Notes under the pieces: model-generated
What the model was told of the DNA's origin: nothing
The model's database searches: none
What the model saw: only the letters and a program-made list of their open reading frames with translations
Made by a program: the position numbers and the translations under genes
NCBI GenBank assembly: GCA_013339895.1
Contig: JABACO010000029.1
Span: 248,001-312,000, forward strand
DNA from: Ephydatia muelleri
Lineage: Eukaryota; Porifera; Demospongiae; Spongillida; Spongillidae
Direction of reading: 5' to 3'
Length of the DNA stretch: 64,000 nucleotides
Part shown: piece after piece, positions 35,296-47,140 of the stretch
Position numbering within the stretch: position 1 is the first letter of the stretch
Layout of the letters: every line of letters begins with the position of its first letter

Positions 35296-36900
35296 TGGTT
35301 CACTGTCTGACCATCTTCTTACCATTCAAGGCAAATTAATAGCAGGAGCATCAGTTGAGCAGGAAATTCGAGTGCTACCTGCAGTGGTGCTCCCATAACA
35401 TCAGCTACATGTAGGTGGTGGAAGAACTCAGTGTCCTTGCAGGTAAAGGTACTATGCATTGTGCAAATGTATACATATGCATGCCTTAAAAACTATCATT
35501 ATAGAACCAGCTAATCGAACATTTACAAATACTTTCCAGACGAGCAGCTATTTATCCCTTCGGTGTACATGGAGGGAGGGAGGAAGGGAAGGAGGGAGGG
35601 AGGGAGGGAGGAGGGAGGGAGGGAGGAATTAAGGGAGGGAAGGAGGGAGGGAGGGAACGTACGCATGTCACATTTACTGGTATATACAGATTTGAAGTCT
35701 ATACTTCCTGTACAGATGTTTCTTACCCCTCCAAATTGTAATGACAAAGACATGTGAGGATATATACATACTAAAATACGCTGCAAGTGCTGTCCTCACG
35801 AGACATCACCATTTGGATAAAATTAACACAAAGATACCCATGCATGTGCAGTTAATAATATTGCTGGCGTCCAGTACCTACAGAGGGACACAGGATTGGT
35901 CTCGAGCGTACCACGACGTTATGTACCAGTAGAGAATATCTCTTTCACATTACGTCATGGCACGCAACTTCTTAGTCAAGCTGTTTCGTTTCAAGTCGTA
36001 CATGAAGTGGCCAATTGGTTATGCAGTGTGCAGTGCATTTAACTCCAGTAGGCGTGGCTATAAGTGCAGCTTATAAGCATTAAAACCACTTTTCATTTCA
36101 TCATAGAATCACAAATCTCTGTCTAATTGAAACTGATTGAATACGTTTCTTTTTTGTTTTTTTTTTGTTGTTGTTGCTATAATAGCAATCATTGTGTATG
36201 ATTGGGTTTGCATTTTTTTTTTCCATGCAAAATGTAATATGTTCAAAAGATTGTCTTTGCTAAAATGAGGATTTTTTTTTAATTAAGTGCCTTGATTTGA
36301 AAAACTTGCATGGATGTGTGGGTTGTAAGAGCTGTTGACAATAGACTGGGCATTGCCTAGGACTAGAAAGGACTTGAGCAGACAACTGAAGGATTCAACC
36401 CCCTTAGGGATTAAAATTTAAGGTGTATGTGTTCAATGATGAGGGTGTTTTTTATAATGTATGTCTGAAACCTGTGTTTATGGCTCTGCATGGACACACA
36501 CATTGTTGCTCTAGATTCAGATATCGAGTCTGTCAGATGTGACATGATTATTGTACAGCCTAGTTGCCACACCCTGACAATGCCTTCCTCCCTAGACCAC
36601 TGAGATTGACACATCATGCATGTACGTATGGTTTAGATTACAAGAGACTTGTGCGCATGGCAAACATCTCTCACAGAGATACTGGTAAGACAAGACCAAT
36701 GGATGGTTAATCTACTCTATGTTGAACAACAAAAACCACATACAAACAAAATCATGAGAAACATGACAAGTGCAATACAAACACACAGAGAACTGTCTAA
36801 CATGGTGAAGTATTGGGCACCAAAAGGTCACAACTATGTTCCCTTCTTTTGGTAGAGCCTGGAGTACCTCCCCATGGGAGGGAGGGAGGGAGTAGAGCAT
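35296..36900. other. stretch without a supported gene, with a (GGGA)n tract
   Basis: A GGGA/GGGAGGA purine tract lies at 35565-35658. The remainder has poly-T runs near 36150-36280 and no recognised gene. From about 36860 onward similarity to the LSS array begins (compare 57205-57260). Confidence 0.5.
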
Positions 36901-37371
36901 CAGGTGATGTACATGGACATCTAGATATACTAGCATTCTACAAAGGCCCTAGTCCCAAGGCCTAGTGCAGTCAAGAGTCCTGTGGTGATGTCATGAACTC
37001 CAAACATTGAGAATTCATGATGATCATTGGGCAACCAATGGAAAGAGGGAGTGCTTTTGTATTCAACTGATTAATTCATAATGGTTTTATCTAATGGCAA
37101 CTGCAATACAATAACTAAATTATTTTAAATTCAAAAACATCTCACTGATAATAACTGACTCTTTTTGTCAAACCACTACAGTACAGTATGGTATTACTTC
37201 TAATTCAACTCATTAAAGCATCAAACACACAAAACAGACTTTTGTTCTGTGATTGGGTCAGGAAACTTATTGTGGATCACATCGAGGACTGAAGTTTTAT
37301 TTTGGAGAAGTCTAATCATAGCTGTTGTCCAGAGTCAAACATGCATGTGTACCAAGTAAACAAATATAGTC

Positions 37372-37447
37372 TACTGACGTGTGTCTTGAATGTCTCGGAG
37401 TCTGGTCCTGCATGCCACCTGACCAGCATCTGGATCACCTTGGAGAT
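37372..37447 (-). pseudogene. LSS: LSS exon 8 copy b
   Basis: After the acceptor CCCTCAG the exon reads ISKVIQMLVRWHAGPDSETF, then KTHVSR. This matches the LSS segment that follows SIGP in the animal enzyme (ISKTINMLVRW...). The codon after HA is deleted relative to copy a. Beyond KTHVSR the frame decays. LSS converts oxidosqualene to lanosterol, but this exon belongs to a scrambled array with no intact gene. Confidence 0.75.
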
Positions 37448-37865
37448 CTGAGGGCAACGTACAATGCAAAGTGACCACAGATTACAAGAGCTACAAAGGT
37501 ACTGTAAGTGTAGGTGTGCATAGACGATGGGTGTGGCTTAAAGGTAGGTGTGGTCCAACAGGATATTAAAGGTAAACATGGTCATTGGAGGGGTTTACAG
37601 GCATAGTCGTAGAGTTTTATTTAGCTCGGGGGCATATACCGGTAAGTAGAGTAGTTGGTGGGAAACACTGCAAACTACATGCATTTGTAGATATATATAT
37701 ATTGAAGGTACATGACTACGTATACATTCATATGATAAACATTCATTTCATGCATGGAATTTCATGAGGATAAACATTGACAGATAAGCATCATTATATT
37801 TTCGCCATGTTGCATTATGGAGAAAGAAAACATTCATGCATACAGGAGCTTATATGATGAATTTG

Positions 37866-38367
37866 TCAAGTTATTGGTTTGAGTCTAATATTCTTTTTAA
37901 CTATTTCAGAATCGCAAGAAGTCACTGCAATGTGATTTAACCATTCTTGGGTCATTGTTGAGCGCAGGTATGATTTGAGTCTTCGAACAAATGCTGCATA
38001 TGATCCTTCTCTCGTGATGTAGTTGGCATTTGCAACTTGACAGCATTTGTACAAGCTGAACAAAAGACACGGCATTTGTCCATCGATCCAGTTGTCCTTC
38101 ACTTTCCAACTAAGCTGAAATTTTCTACCCGAACCACATAGCTCCTCTAATCTAGGTTCATTACACTTCTCTGAGGTCATCTGTGAGGTAATCTGACTTA
38201 CCTCCGAAAGTTCCACAACGTGTCTCAGTGATCACGTTGCCTTTGTCCACTGGATGTTCACAAGCATCTATAAGTACTTCACTCTGCTTACTAGGCTCAG
38301 CTGCTGTTGATACTGGTTGCTGATAAATCTTATTTTGCACAAAATAGTAGTCATTTCGCTTCATCAT
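37866..38367 (-). mobile_element. deleted hAT derivative inside the LSS exon 7b-8b intron
   Basis: On the minus strand MMKRNDYYFVQNK begins, then KFQLSWKVKDNWIDG (N-terminal zinc-finger region of a hAT). It passes directly to FVRRLKSYLRSTMTQEWLNH (C-terminal dimerisation end). The whole catalytic middle is missing, as expected for an internally deleted non-autonomous copy. It separates exons 7b and 8b, which in the sister copy (7a-8a) are only about 200 bases apart. Confidence 0.65.
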
Positions 38368-38533
38368 TGTTGTGCATGTGCACGATTTGCAAATTAGAGG
38401 GCGGGTCTAACACACAATTAAATCATAGCGCATATCACAAACTTTATAAAACGAATACGTACGCCGGGAGGAGGGGGAGGGGGGGGGGGGGGGGGCTGAG
38501 GTAGCTAGGTGTGGTCATGGGGGAGGGGCTTAC

Positions 38534-38652
38534 AGGTCCAACGCTGATGCAGTTAGAGAACTGGTCATCTGCTCTGATGTTGTCCAGACACTCGCTGACA
38601 GCCCACGACCTCAGCTTCTTCACATGCCAAGGCTCATAGGTGTTAAGAATAC
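38534..38652 (-). pseudogene. LSS: LSS exon 7 copy b, splice sites intact
   Basis: The 119-base exon begins after TATTGCAG and ends at ACCT|GTAAGC. It encodes [20 protein letters not shown], then CLDNIRADDQFSNCISVGP, corresponding to animal LSS ...LYEHHH...ADDRFTKSISIGP. Phase matches exon 6 (ends TAC C) and exon 8 (phase 0). Its sister, copy a at 40142-40260, lost the acceptor AG. Confidence 0.85.
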
Positions 38653-39086
38653 CTGCAATAGGGGGAGGAGGGAGGAATGGGTTATGATAACTATGCATAC
38701 ATGTACATGTAGATCGACTCGCACACACAAGTATGTACATCGTGGTACACACACAGACACACACACTCACACACATGCACACACTGACAGCAACTCCAAG
38801 AGGTCCTTATAATATACATGTATGATGGAAAGTGGACTTGCATAGTCAGTGTACAGACAAATTAGCCTAAATAAGTGTATGAAATAAAATTGTATTACAG
38901 GTTTGACCAACCACTATGACCAGAGGCACTGTCCATGTGCTACTTTAAATGGAGTCCCGCCCTTACCATTCGGCTATAGCAGAGGCCAAGAGGGGTCAGA
39001 TTCCCAACAACAGTGTCCCATGGGCTCCACATTTCTCAGCATGCCTAATAACCATTGGCAACCGCTGGGAGGTGGTGCAGAGCCAA

Positions 39087-39107
39087 CAACTGGGAGCCGT
39101 TAGTGCC
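39087..39107 (-). pseudogene. LSS: LSS exon 9 fragment (7 codons)
   Basis: After CTTATCAG the frame reads GTNGSQL and then breaks into unrelated sequence. The same 5' half is present complete at 43303-43359 and 56437-56493. Confidence 0.7.
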
Positions 39108-39161
39108 CTGATAAGAAGAGGTGAGGGGATAGGGGAGTGAAGAGAGAGAGGGAGAAGTGCA

Positions 39162-39198
<37 letters not shown>

Positions 39199-39845
39199 GT
39201 GTATCATTACTTGCATTTTCATGCCTTCAACTCCAATCTTGCAGAGAAATAATAAACTTCCCTAGCACAGCCAAGTCTGGAGTTACAGTATATAAGATCA
39301 TGGCCACACCACCCAACCATCTGTTATGCAATAAGCATTTCTTCCTCATTGAACAACTAAGCACCAAACATCGAAAGCTAATGACAAACAATGGAAAGAA
39401 AGTGTGGCTTTGTATGATGAACTAATTTATGCACATCTCATCCATAATGGTTTTATCTAATGGCAGCTGCAATATAATAAATGAATTATTTTAAATTCAA
39501 AAAAGTCTCAATGATAGCAACTGACTCTTTTTGTCAAACCACTACAGTACAGTATGGTATTACCTCCAATTCAATGCATAAAAGCTTCAAACACACAACA
39601 GAGACATTCATTGTGTGATTGGGTCAGGAAACATATTGTGGGTCACATCGAATACTGAATTTTTATATTTCGGAGAAGTCTAATCATAGCTGTTGTTCAG
39701 AGTAAGACATACATGCCAAATGTTAATCAAATGCACTGTTAATGTCGTTGGAAGATTCAGTAGTTCAGTAAATGTACTTGTTGTTTAGAGACCGACATGC
39801 ATGCGCCCTTAGTAAACAGGATGACCAAATATGGTTGCAAGATGA

Positions 39846-39931
39846 TGTAGTCAGGGATTCTACTGCTTGAAGGCCTCGGAGTCTGGTCCATTTGCATGCC
39901 ACCTGACTAGCATCTGGATCACCTTGGAGAT
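39846..39931 (-). pseudogene. LSS: LSS exon 8 copy a, frameshifted
   Basis: ISKVIQMLVRWHANGPDSEA, then FKQ and a stop. A short deletion removed the bases between FK and SRIPDY, which reappear in another frame (AGTAGAATCCCTGACTAC). It keeps the Asn codon lost in copy b. Confidence 0.75.
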
Positions 39932-40141
39932 CTGAGGGCAATGTACAATGCATGTGAAAGTCGCATGATCCTCAGGAGCAGAACATGTGTGCATCACCAT
40001 GTGATGTCCTTATATGCACGTATAAAGACAGAACACAGATGCCTTGTAGTGAATAAGAATTCATTGAAAAGTGTGAACGTGCAGATGCAATGATCCGGTG
40101 TCATGACATCATTGTTCCTCAGTCAATATGGAGGGGCTTAC

Positions 40142-40260
40142 AGGTCCAATGCTGATGCAGTCAGTGAACTGGTCATCTGCTCTGATGTGGTCCAGACACT
40201 CGCTGACAGCCCACGACCTCAGCTTCTTTACATGCCAAGGCTCGTAGGTGTTAAGAACAC
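40142..40260 (-). pseudogene. LSS: LSS exon 7 copy a, broken 3' splice site
   Basis: Same length (119 bases) and nearly the same protein as copy b: [20 protein letters not shown], then [19 protein letters not shown]. The acceptor is CTTGCGG|GTG instead of TTGCAG|GTA, so the invariant AG has become GG. The donor ACCT|GTAAGC is intact. Confidence 0.85.
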
Positions 40261-40309
40261 CCGCAAGAAGGGAGGGGGAGGAATGTGAAATTTGCATACA
40301 TCCATTAGC

Positions 40310-40436
40310 ACACACGCACACGCACACAAACACACATACACACATACACTCACACACACATACACATGCACACGCACACACACACACACACACACATACA
40401 CATACACTCACACACACACACACACACTCACGGTAA
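40310..40436. repeat. (CA)n microsatellite
   Basis: CA repeats with TA and GC interruptions, in the LSS exon 6-7a intron. Confidence 0.95.
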
Positions 40437-41732
40437 CTCCAGTCCAACACTCTGCTGTGTGGTGTGTACACATCTCCGGGGGCAACATTATTCCTCTGTG
40501 AAGCCCAGTTGATGGTATCATAGGCCTGTGTGTACAGCTCCTGCAGAATGAACAGACGGTCACCACAGGTCAATTAATGGTTTATATGATGGAACATGTA
40601 ATTGCGTTACTACGTACAAAACAAAAATATTTTTGTACTTTGATTTTAAAAAAGTGTGTTATGCAAACATGCATGTAAACACCTCATACACATATATACA
40701 TCATTAAATGGATTTTGCAAAAGCTCCCCCCCCCTCCCTACCCTCTAATGCTATCTCTTATAGAAATGAAGTCCTTTTCAGCTTTTCATGTTACAATTCA
40801 AACCAACACATGGCCGAAGCCAATTATTGCAACATAGAGCTATGGTGTGTGCTTCCGTGTTGTGAGAAAATGTTCTGTGCAAACAACTCCCACAAATTTG
40901 AGCAGCAAAACATCTGAACATGTTGGCTACGAATACGTGAATGGTTTAGCTACACAATGTAATAGCAGCTGTGGTGCAACACTGCACTGTTGCTCGTAAT
41001 ACAGTTAAATTATCCAATGCAATTGGAACTACTGATATTGTGTTGTACACATACAACAGCTATCAATGCTCTTGATTTGTTATGCTTAAGTGTGATGTAC
41101 GTGCACCAGTATATACCTTCCATCAAGATTGTAATTAAAGTAGGAATCAACATTGTAATAATGCTGTGAAGGATGAATGCACATGTTTGAATGCACCAAT
41201 CAGACACTTAATCCCCACCTGCTCATGTATGCACAGACAAAATCCTCTCCCCCTTACCTCCCGGAGCTCCATGGTGATCTTAGTTAGCTTGCCTGACAGC
41301 CTCAGTGCATAGCAGTACCCCATCGGCAGGTACACCTAGTTTGGATGGGTGTGGCAAGAGGTGCAGTAGTGAGGTGTGGCCAGCAAGTGAAAGTTGACAC
41401 CATAAAACAATAAAAAATATCACATCATGAAATGGTGGTGTAGACAAAATCCTTAAGGCATGCATCGAAAGCGCATGAATACACACACACACACACACAC
41501 ATACACATACACACAGCAAGTAGGTATAGTCATAGTGCTTCCATCTCAGACTCACACACACAATTCATCGCACGTGCCTCAAAGCCACACCCCTTTTACC
41601 TGTCTGCAATGTCACCACATGTTGGAGGGATGTACCGGTACCCATTGGGGGAGGATCCTGATAGATGGGAGTGGGGAGAGGTTAAACCACTTTGTAAAGT
41701 ACAACCCATTTCTTCCAAATCTATGTCTAGAC

Positions 41733-41737
41733 ACACT

Positions 41738-41768
<31 letters not shown>

Positions 41769-41850
41769 ACACACACTCACACACACACACACTCACACAC
41801 ACACACACACACACACCACACACACACACACACACACACCACACACACAC
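41733..41850. repeat. (CA)n microsatellite
   Basis: CA runs with CTCA interruptions directly 3' of the LSS exon 3 donor. A shorter CA tract at 41483-41514 marks the left edge of the duplicated segment. Confidence 0.95.
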
Positions 41851-42074
41851 CCAATACCCACCAGAGCTCAGGGAAGAGACAGTGAACTCCATTCCAGTGG
41901 TACACATTGAGCACAGCCAGCCAGAACTTGCCCCATGAAGGGATGCACACAGCACCTCCTAGATGGTGCAGCAGTGTCCTGGCTCGAGCCACATCTCTGA
42001 TCACACCCAACAGCCTCATGGTCACATAATTGAGGGCAGTGCCAAACACTGTAGACTTCCCTTCTGTGTACCTG

Positions 42075-42275
42075 GAGGAGGGAGGGAGGGAGGGAGGGAG
42101 GGAGGGAGGGAGGGAGGGAGGGAGGGAGGGAGGGAGGGAGGGAGGGGAGGGAGGGAGGGAGGGAGGGAGGGAGGGAGGGAGGGAGGGAGGGAGGGAGGAG
42201 GGAGGGAGGGAGGGAGGGAGGGAGGGAGGGAGGGAGGGAGGGAGGGAGGGAGGGAGGGAGGGAGGGAGGGAAGAG
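42075..42275. repeat. (GGGA)n purine tract, left copy
   Basis: About 200 bases of GGGA repeats on the plus strand. Read on the coding (minus) strand this is (TCCC)n ending CTCCTCCAG, so it forms the polypyrimidine tract of the LSS exon 3 acceptor. The counterpart lies at 55250-55440. Confidence 0.95.
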
Positions 42276-43302
42276 GGAGGAGAGCAAGGATGGGAGAGAG
42301 GGTAGAGGTTAGAGGGAGGCAGAGGAATGAAAAAGGGAGGAGGGAGAGGAAGAGCAGGGGACAAAGAGGGTAGGTGTTGTGTGGTGTGGGTGCATAACAG
42401 GAAGTCAGGAAGTGGAGAATGAATTAACGTTCAACAAGACTCTGCAAGCTCTGTTCTTTCTTACAGCAGAGCTACAATGAGCTATATGAAGTATTAGTGA
42501 CACGATAAGCTGTTATTGTGCAAATGGTGCAATTGGTCACAAGACAGGCTGCCTACATCCATTTATCTTTCCCTTGCAGCTCCTCCCACTCCCCAATGCT
42601 CCACCCACTTACAGTCCCCATCCTCCGTCATCTCGCTGGACGTTCCTAGGATATTGTTTCATCTCTGACTTCTGCTCCCTTGAGAGGGGCGTGTCTATCA
42701 CATGACACACAATCACCAATCCTAAGGATGGTCACCATGGAAACGAGGGACAGGAAGGGTGGGATGCAAGGGAAACAAGATAGATATCAAAAATGAAACA
42801 AGTTGGGAGGAGAGGGAAAGGAAGGAGATAGCAGAAGAAGATTGCATCATTTATCTGGCCACAACTAGCTAAGAGCTATAAAAGCACCCACACATGAGCT
42901 CACTTTCATGGCTAAAAACGTGTGGTGAAATGTTGGCAGGATATTGATCACCGAATGAATTATAATTCTTCAAAGTACATGTTTACATTTCTCAGTGCAC
43001 ACATACTGTAAACTTCATTCACCTGTACACATGCACACTTGCATTACAATGCCATACACACAGAAGTGTACATAAAATGTCATATGTATACAGTACTATA
43101 TAGATGCAGACACAGTACGACCATTCATACACACGTACCAGCCATCTAAAAGTGGTCAACTATAGTCCTCAGACCAATCTCCATCTTCAGTCTGGTTTGC
43201 TGCAGCAGTGGTCTTTCCCATTCTAGATGTCATCACACAGACCATATGGCCCCTCCCTCTTTGGTCATGCACCTTAACCACACACCCTTGTTTAGTACGT
43301 AC

Positions 43303-43359
43303 CTCCAAGAAAGCTTGAGCAGCAAATGCAGAGTCCCACAACTGTGAGCCATTAGTGCC
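43303..43359 (-). pseudogene. LSS: LSS exon 9, copy A
   Basis: Between CTTATCAG and GTACGT lie 57 bases encoding GTNGSQLWDSAFAAQAFLE, the LSS segment GTNGSQ.WD.AFA.QA.LE. It lies 5' of exon 1 on the same strand, separated by about 104 bases, which is the wrong order for the gene. Confidence 0.85.
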
Positions 43360-43480
43360 CTGATAAGATGTGAGGGAGAGGGGAGTGAAGAGGGAGAGGG
43401 AGAAGTGTGCACACATGTTCTGCTCCTGAGGATCATGTGACCGTCACATGCATTGTACATTGCCGCATGCATGCCATCAG

Positions 43481-43504
43481 ATCTCCAAGGTGATCCAGAT
43501 GCTG
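43481..43504 (+). pseudogene. LSS: inverted LSS exon 8 start plus upstream intron
   Basis: ATCTCCAAGGTGATCCAGAT and the bases before it (from about 43415) match 39884-39988 in reverse orientation. The same inverted piece occurs at 56792-56815, so the inversion predates the segmental duplication. Confidence 0.7.
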
Positions 43505-43802
43505 CAGAGAAATAATACACTTCCCTCGCACAGCCAAGTCTGGGTATAAGATCATGGCCACACCACCCAACCATCTGTTATGCAATAAGCATTTCTTCCT
43601 CATTGCAGACAGAACCATACATTGAAAGCTAATGACAACAAATGGAAAGAGAGAGAGGCTTTGTATAATCAACTGATATATGCAATGGGTTTATCTAAAT
43701 AAATGACAACTGCAATTTAATAATAAACTCAAATACATCTCACTGATAACAACTGACTTTTTGTCAAATCACTACAGTATGCTATTACTTCCAACCTTGC
43801 TC

Positions 43803-43844
43803 CTTTCTGTAGTACTTGGAGTAGATGGGAGGGTTTTCTGGCAC
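43803..43844 (-). pseudogene. LSS: LSS exon 10, copy A
   Basis: After CACCCAG the frame reads VPENPPIYSKYYRK, matching LSS VPDNPPDYQKYYRQ. A 2-base loss relative to 57090-57142 breaks the continuation. It lies 5' of exon 9, again out of order. Confidence 0.75.
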
Positions 43845-43854
43845 CTGGGTGTAT

Positions 43855-43863
43855 GTGTGTGTG

Positions 43864-43908
<45 letters not shown>

Positions 43909-43912
43909 AGTG
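43855..43912. repeat. (GT)n microsatellite
   Basis: Plain GT run next to LSS exon 10 copy A. A further GT tract with TCTG interruptions lies at 44318-44415, next to exon 9 extra copy. Confidence 0.95.
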
Positions 43913-44235
43913 TATGCGTGTGAGCATGGTATAAGTATGCTTACAGGTTCATGTACACAGTAATCTGATGCACTGTGAATGCATGACTGCACACCACATG
44001 CAGACAATGCAACACCCACACACATGTACTAACACACTTGCATCAATAGACATGCACATGCAGCACACACACACAACTGAAAAACCAGTGGAGAGCCTTC
44101 ATACATATAAAACCAGAGAACCTTCTGTCTTTGTATGCTCCAGCCTTTGGTGGTGTCAAGACACAAAGACGACAGCCCTGCAGACCTCCCCCTCTGGTCA
44201 TGCACGTTAACCACACACCCTTGATTAGTATGTAC

Positions 44236-44291
44236 CTCCAAGAAGCTTGTGCAGCAAATGCAGAGTCCCACAACTGTGAGCTGTTAGTGCC
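44236..44291 (-). pseudogene. LSS: LSS exon 9, extra copy with 1-base deletion
   Basis: Reads GTNSSQLWDSAFAAQA and then shifts frame because one T of GCTTTCTTG is missing. Acceptor TTATCAG is present, but the donor start is GTACAT rather than GTACGT. Confidence 0.75.
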
Positions 44292-44348
44292 CTGATAAGA
44301 AGAGGTGAGGGTTAGGGGAGTGTGTGTGTGTGTGTTTATGTGTGTGTC

Positions 44349-44392
<44 letters not shown>

Positions 44393-44631
44393 TGTGTGTG
44401 TGTGTGTCTGTGTATCATTACTTGCATTTGCATGCCATCAACTCCAATCCTGCATAGTAATACACTTCCCTCACACAGCCTAGCCTGGTCACATCACCCA
44501 ACCATCTAAGCAAGTTTCTACCCTCTTGCAAACAAAACAACTGAGCACCAAACATTCAGCCATGTGACAAGATTGTTGGCAACCCCTGGGAGGTGGACAA
44601 CAGTTGTCCATAAACTCCAGTTGCTCTCCCC

Positions 44632-44760
44632 ATGCCAGTCTACACTGAATGTATCTACTGCCCCTGTCCCTGGGGATGCAAAACACGCTGGCCTATGCCA
44701 TATTGGTTGTGCATTAAACTCATCAAGGGACTACGTCCAAAGCTGAAGCATCAACACAAT
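44632..44760 (+). repeat. dispersed repeat encoding PMPYWLCIKLIKGL
   Basis: The frame PCPWGCKTRWPMPYWLCIKL occurs here, at 57755-57870 (plus) and at 49440-49530 (minus, CWGCKTHWPMPYWL). It weakly recalls the GWDGKPIPYWLYKL segment of splicing factor SF3A3, but length and identity are too low to claim it. It is a repeated non-autonomous sequence or a gene relic. Confidence 0.4.
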
Positions 44761-44964
44761 ACTCCAATACTCCAAAAACTACATATAAATTTAAAACATT
44801 CAATGAAACTGTAATTCACAGGTAACCTAGCAATAGCAATTGCATATTTCTCAATACGGTTGACCATACAAACTTTAATACCAATCATGTTTAGATATTT
44901 ACATCACATGTCTTGAAAATGCTCTACAAGTTCACAGTAATGCACATTACATCACATTCACTTT

Positions 44965-47140
44965 TCAAACACAATACTTCAATACAATGTCAGCAACATA
45001 GTTAGCAATGAACACACTGACATCTCTGGGATCTAGTGCAGTACCAAGGGGATTCTTCAGAATCCCCACTGTGTGGATCTTGTTCCCTTCAGGATCATAG
45101 ATGGAGAGACAATGGCCACCCCACTCACTGACAAGGCTGTAACCTTCACCATCAATGGCTATTCCTCTGGGATGTTTAGGATCACCATACATTCTGACAT
45201 AGACACCTTCTTTGGTAAACACTTTGATAACATTTGAACCAAAGGCTGCAACATGAATGTTTCCCTGAGGGTCCAAGGCAAGACCCCATGGATACTGAAA
45301 ACTATGATTGCCTGAGCCTTTACCATCTACATGTATGGTTAATAACCAACCACCATTTTCATTGAATATTTGTATCCTATGGTTATTAAAGTCAGAGACA
45401 ATCAGTTTGTTGTTGGAGTCAATGATGACACCCACTGGCCCATTGAACTGTCCCTGACCTGATCCCTCCTTACCAAACTTATGAAGGAACTTTCCACTTG
45501 ATGTCAGCTTCTGTACACGCTGGTTGTCAGTATCAGCAACATAAAACACTTCTCCCTTGATGGTTATACCAGATGGATAAGAGAACTGACCATCACCACT
45601 TCCACTACTACCTATGGTATTCTTCTGTTGACCTTTTTGATCAAACACATAAATGTAGCCGTCATCACTCCCTACATAGATGTCTCCATTGTCATGGATG
45701 GCACACATCTAGGTCCATTACACTGGATCACTTGTTGGGCATTACATAAGGTATGGTAGTCACGTTTAGGCCTCACATCAAGGTCACTAGGACTATTCTG
45801 TACATGCTGACCATCCATTGTGATGAGGAGCTGGTGAGGACCAGCCGTTTGAGGGGTGAGGGTGATGGTGTAGGTACCATCCCTGTGGTCCTCCACCTCT
45901 CCATACACAACTGCTCCATTATGGGTCTTGGACCTCATCTCACCCTTCATCTCTACACCACCATGTGGGTACTCCTCCCCCTTTGAGGTCTTGCTTTGTA
46001 CCTTAACATGGTACCTGGTCCCCACCTTGGCTACTGATGTGGACATCCATGTGCTTGAAGATAGAGAAGGGGAGAATACAATAATTTCACCCAATTTGGA
46101 TAGTTGTCTGACAAGATCATCTGTTTGTACAGACACAGATATGTTGCTGTGTTGGTTTGGAGTGAGGAAAATGGTCTGGACCCTCTTGAGGGTGGCCTGC
46201 AGTTCAGTGGGTATGAGTCCTCCCAATGCTACAATCTCATGGTCAGTGTGGGTCTGCAGGATCTGGGATGCCATATCAGTGTGTGACCAATGTCTCCAAC
46301 CATCTTTTCAAAATGTTCTTTCTGGAGGGTCAGAGCTGTTGTCTTGGACAGTGAAATGGCCTCCAACTCTGACAGTAGTGTCCTTTTTCTTTCTTCCAAT
46401 GTTTGCTGAAGTATTTCAAAGGCTTGGTTGATGGCCAAGAAAGCAGTTTGTTTGGAGATCTCCACTTGTTCTATCATCCTGTTATTTCCCTCGATGGCTC
46501 CAGTCAGCTTTGTCACTACTTCTTTTGCATCTTCAAGTGCTCCTGTGATTTCCATTTGATGGGTCTTTGCTACTGTGGGTATTTCCTTCACAGAGTGGCT
46601 TTTGTGGGTAACTGTAGTGCAGTCACGACATACCAGCAAGCTACAAGTGTCTGACAATAAAAATTCAATCTATTGTCCTCATGGTTAGGCTGAGAGCAGT
46701 AATGATCTCTTGGCTTCATGGTGGTGTGCAGTTGTCTGGCTCCCTCCTGGTCTAGTCCAACCATATTGTGTTTGGAAAGATGGTGACTACGTTTGTGAGG
46801 GTTGTGACAATGCTTGCATAGGAACTGACAACAGAACACCACTGCAGGACTATAGCTTCCATCCATACATTCATCACAACACACCTCACTGTTGTTCACC
46901 ATCTTGGACATGTACCCTGCTACCTCTACTTCAAATCCAAGATGGAGGTTCTGAGGGAGAACACTGGCCCCTCCCACTGGGATGCTGGTGTTTTGTTCAC
47001 AGATGGGACATTGGAACATTTGTTGGGAACCACTTTTCTCTATCTCATGATGGAGACATTGTAGACAGAAGGAGTGCAAACATGACAGAATTCTTGGATC
47101 ATCGAAGGGCTTTGAGCACAAGTGACAGATAATGACTTTA
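44965..47140 (-). pseudogene. TRIM-NHL protein, left copy, three frameshifts
   Basis: Same domains as the right copy at 58050-60275: RING, B-boxes, coiled coil, filamin-like domain, NHL repeats. The frame changes three times. A 2-base insertion lies near 46650 (FYC-QTLVACW for FYCETCSLPVC), a 1-base loss near 46286 (GDIGH-TLIW), and a 1-base loss near 45706 (NGPRCV-PSM). A 2-base difference also precedes the RING domain. The last segment keeps the NHL repeats to the stop (VLKYCV). As drawn it cannot make a full protein; it may be a recent pseudogene. Confidence 0.85.

Larger units (their letters stand above)
40432..43199 (-). pseudogene. LSS: lanosterol synthase block A, exons 1-6
   Basis: Minus-strand exons with canonical junctions and matching phases:
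- 43139-43199: NQTEDGDWSEDYS, then stop TGA.
- 42613-42671: SEMKQYPRNVQRDDGGWGL, a QW-type motif.
- 41862-42071: [20 protein letters not shown], later [20 protein letters not shown], ending FPELW.
- 41600-41657: WVPVHPSNMW, then stop TGA at 41612-41614 where the family has Cys, then HCRQ.
- 41258-41335: VYLPMGYCYALRLSGKL.
- 40432-40540: [20 protein letters not shown], then YTPHSRVL.
These match animal LSS in order. Upstream N-terminal exons and the catalytic DCTAE region are absent. Two nonsense codons make this block a pseudogene. Confidence 0.85.

Noticed and set aside
42030..42373. Gly/Arg/Glu and Pro/Ser/Leu low-complexity ORFs in GGGA tracts, here and at 55205-55571 and 50374-51010
   Set aside because: They are translations of purine or G-rich simple repeats; the real coding there is LSS or LIG4 exons in another frame.
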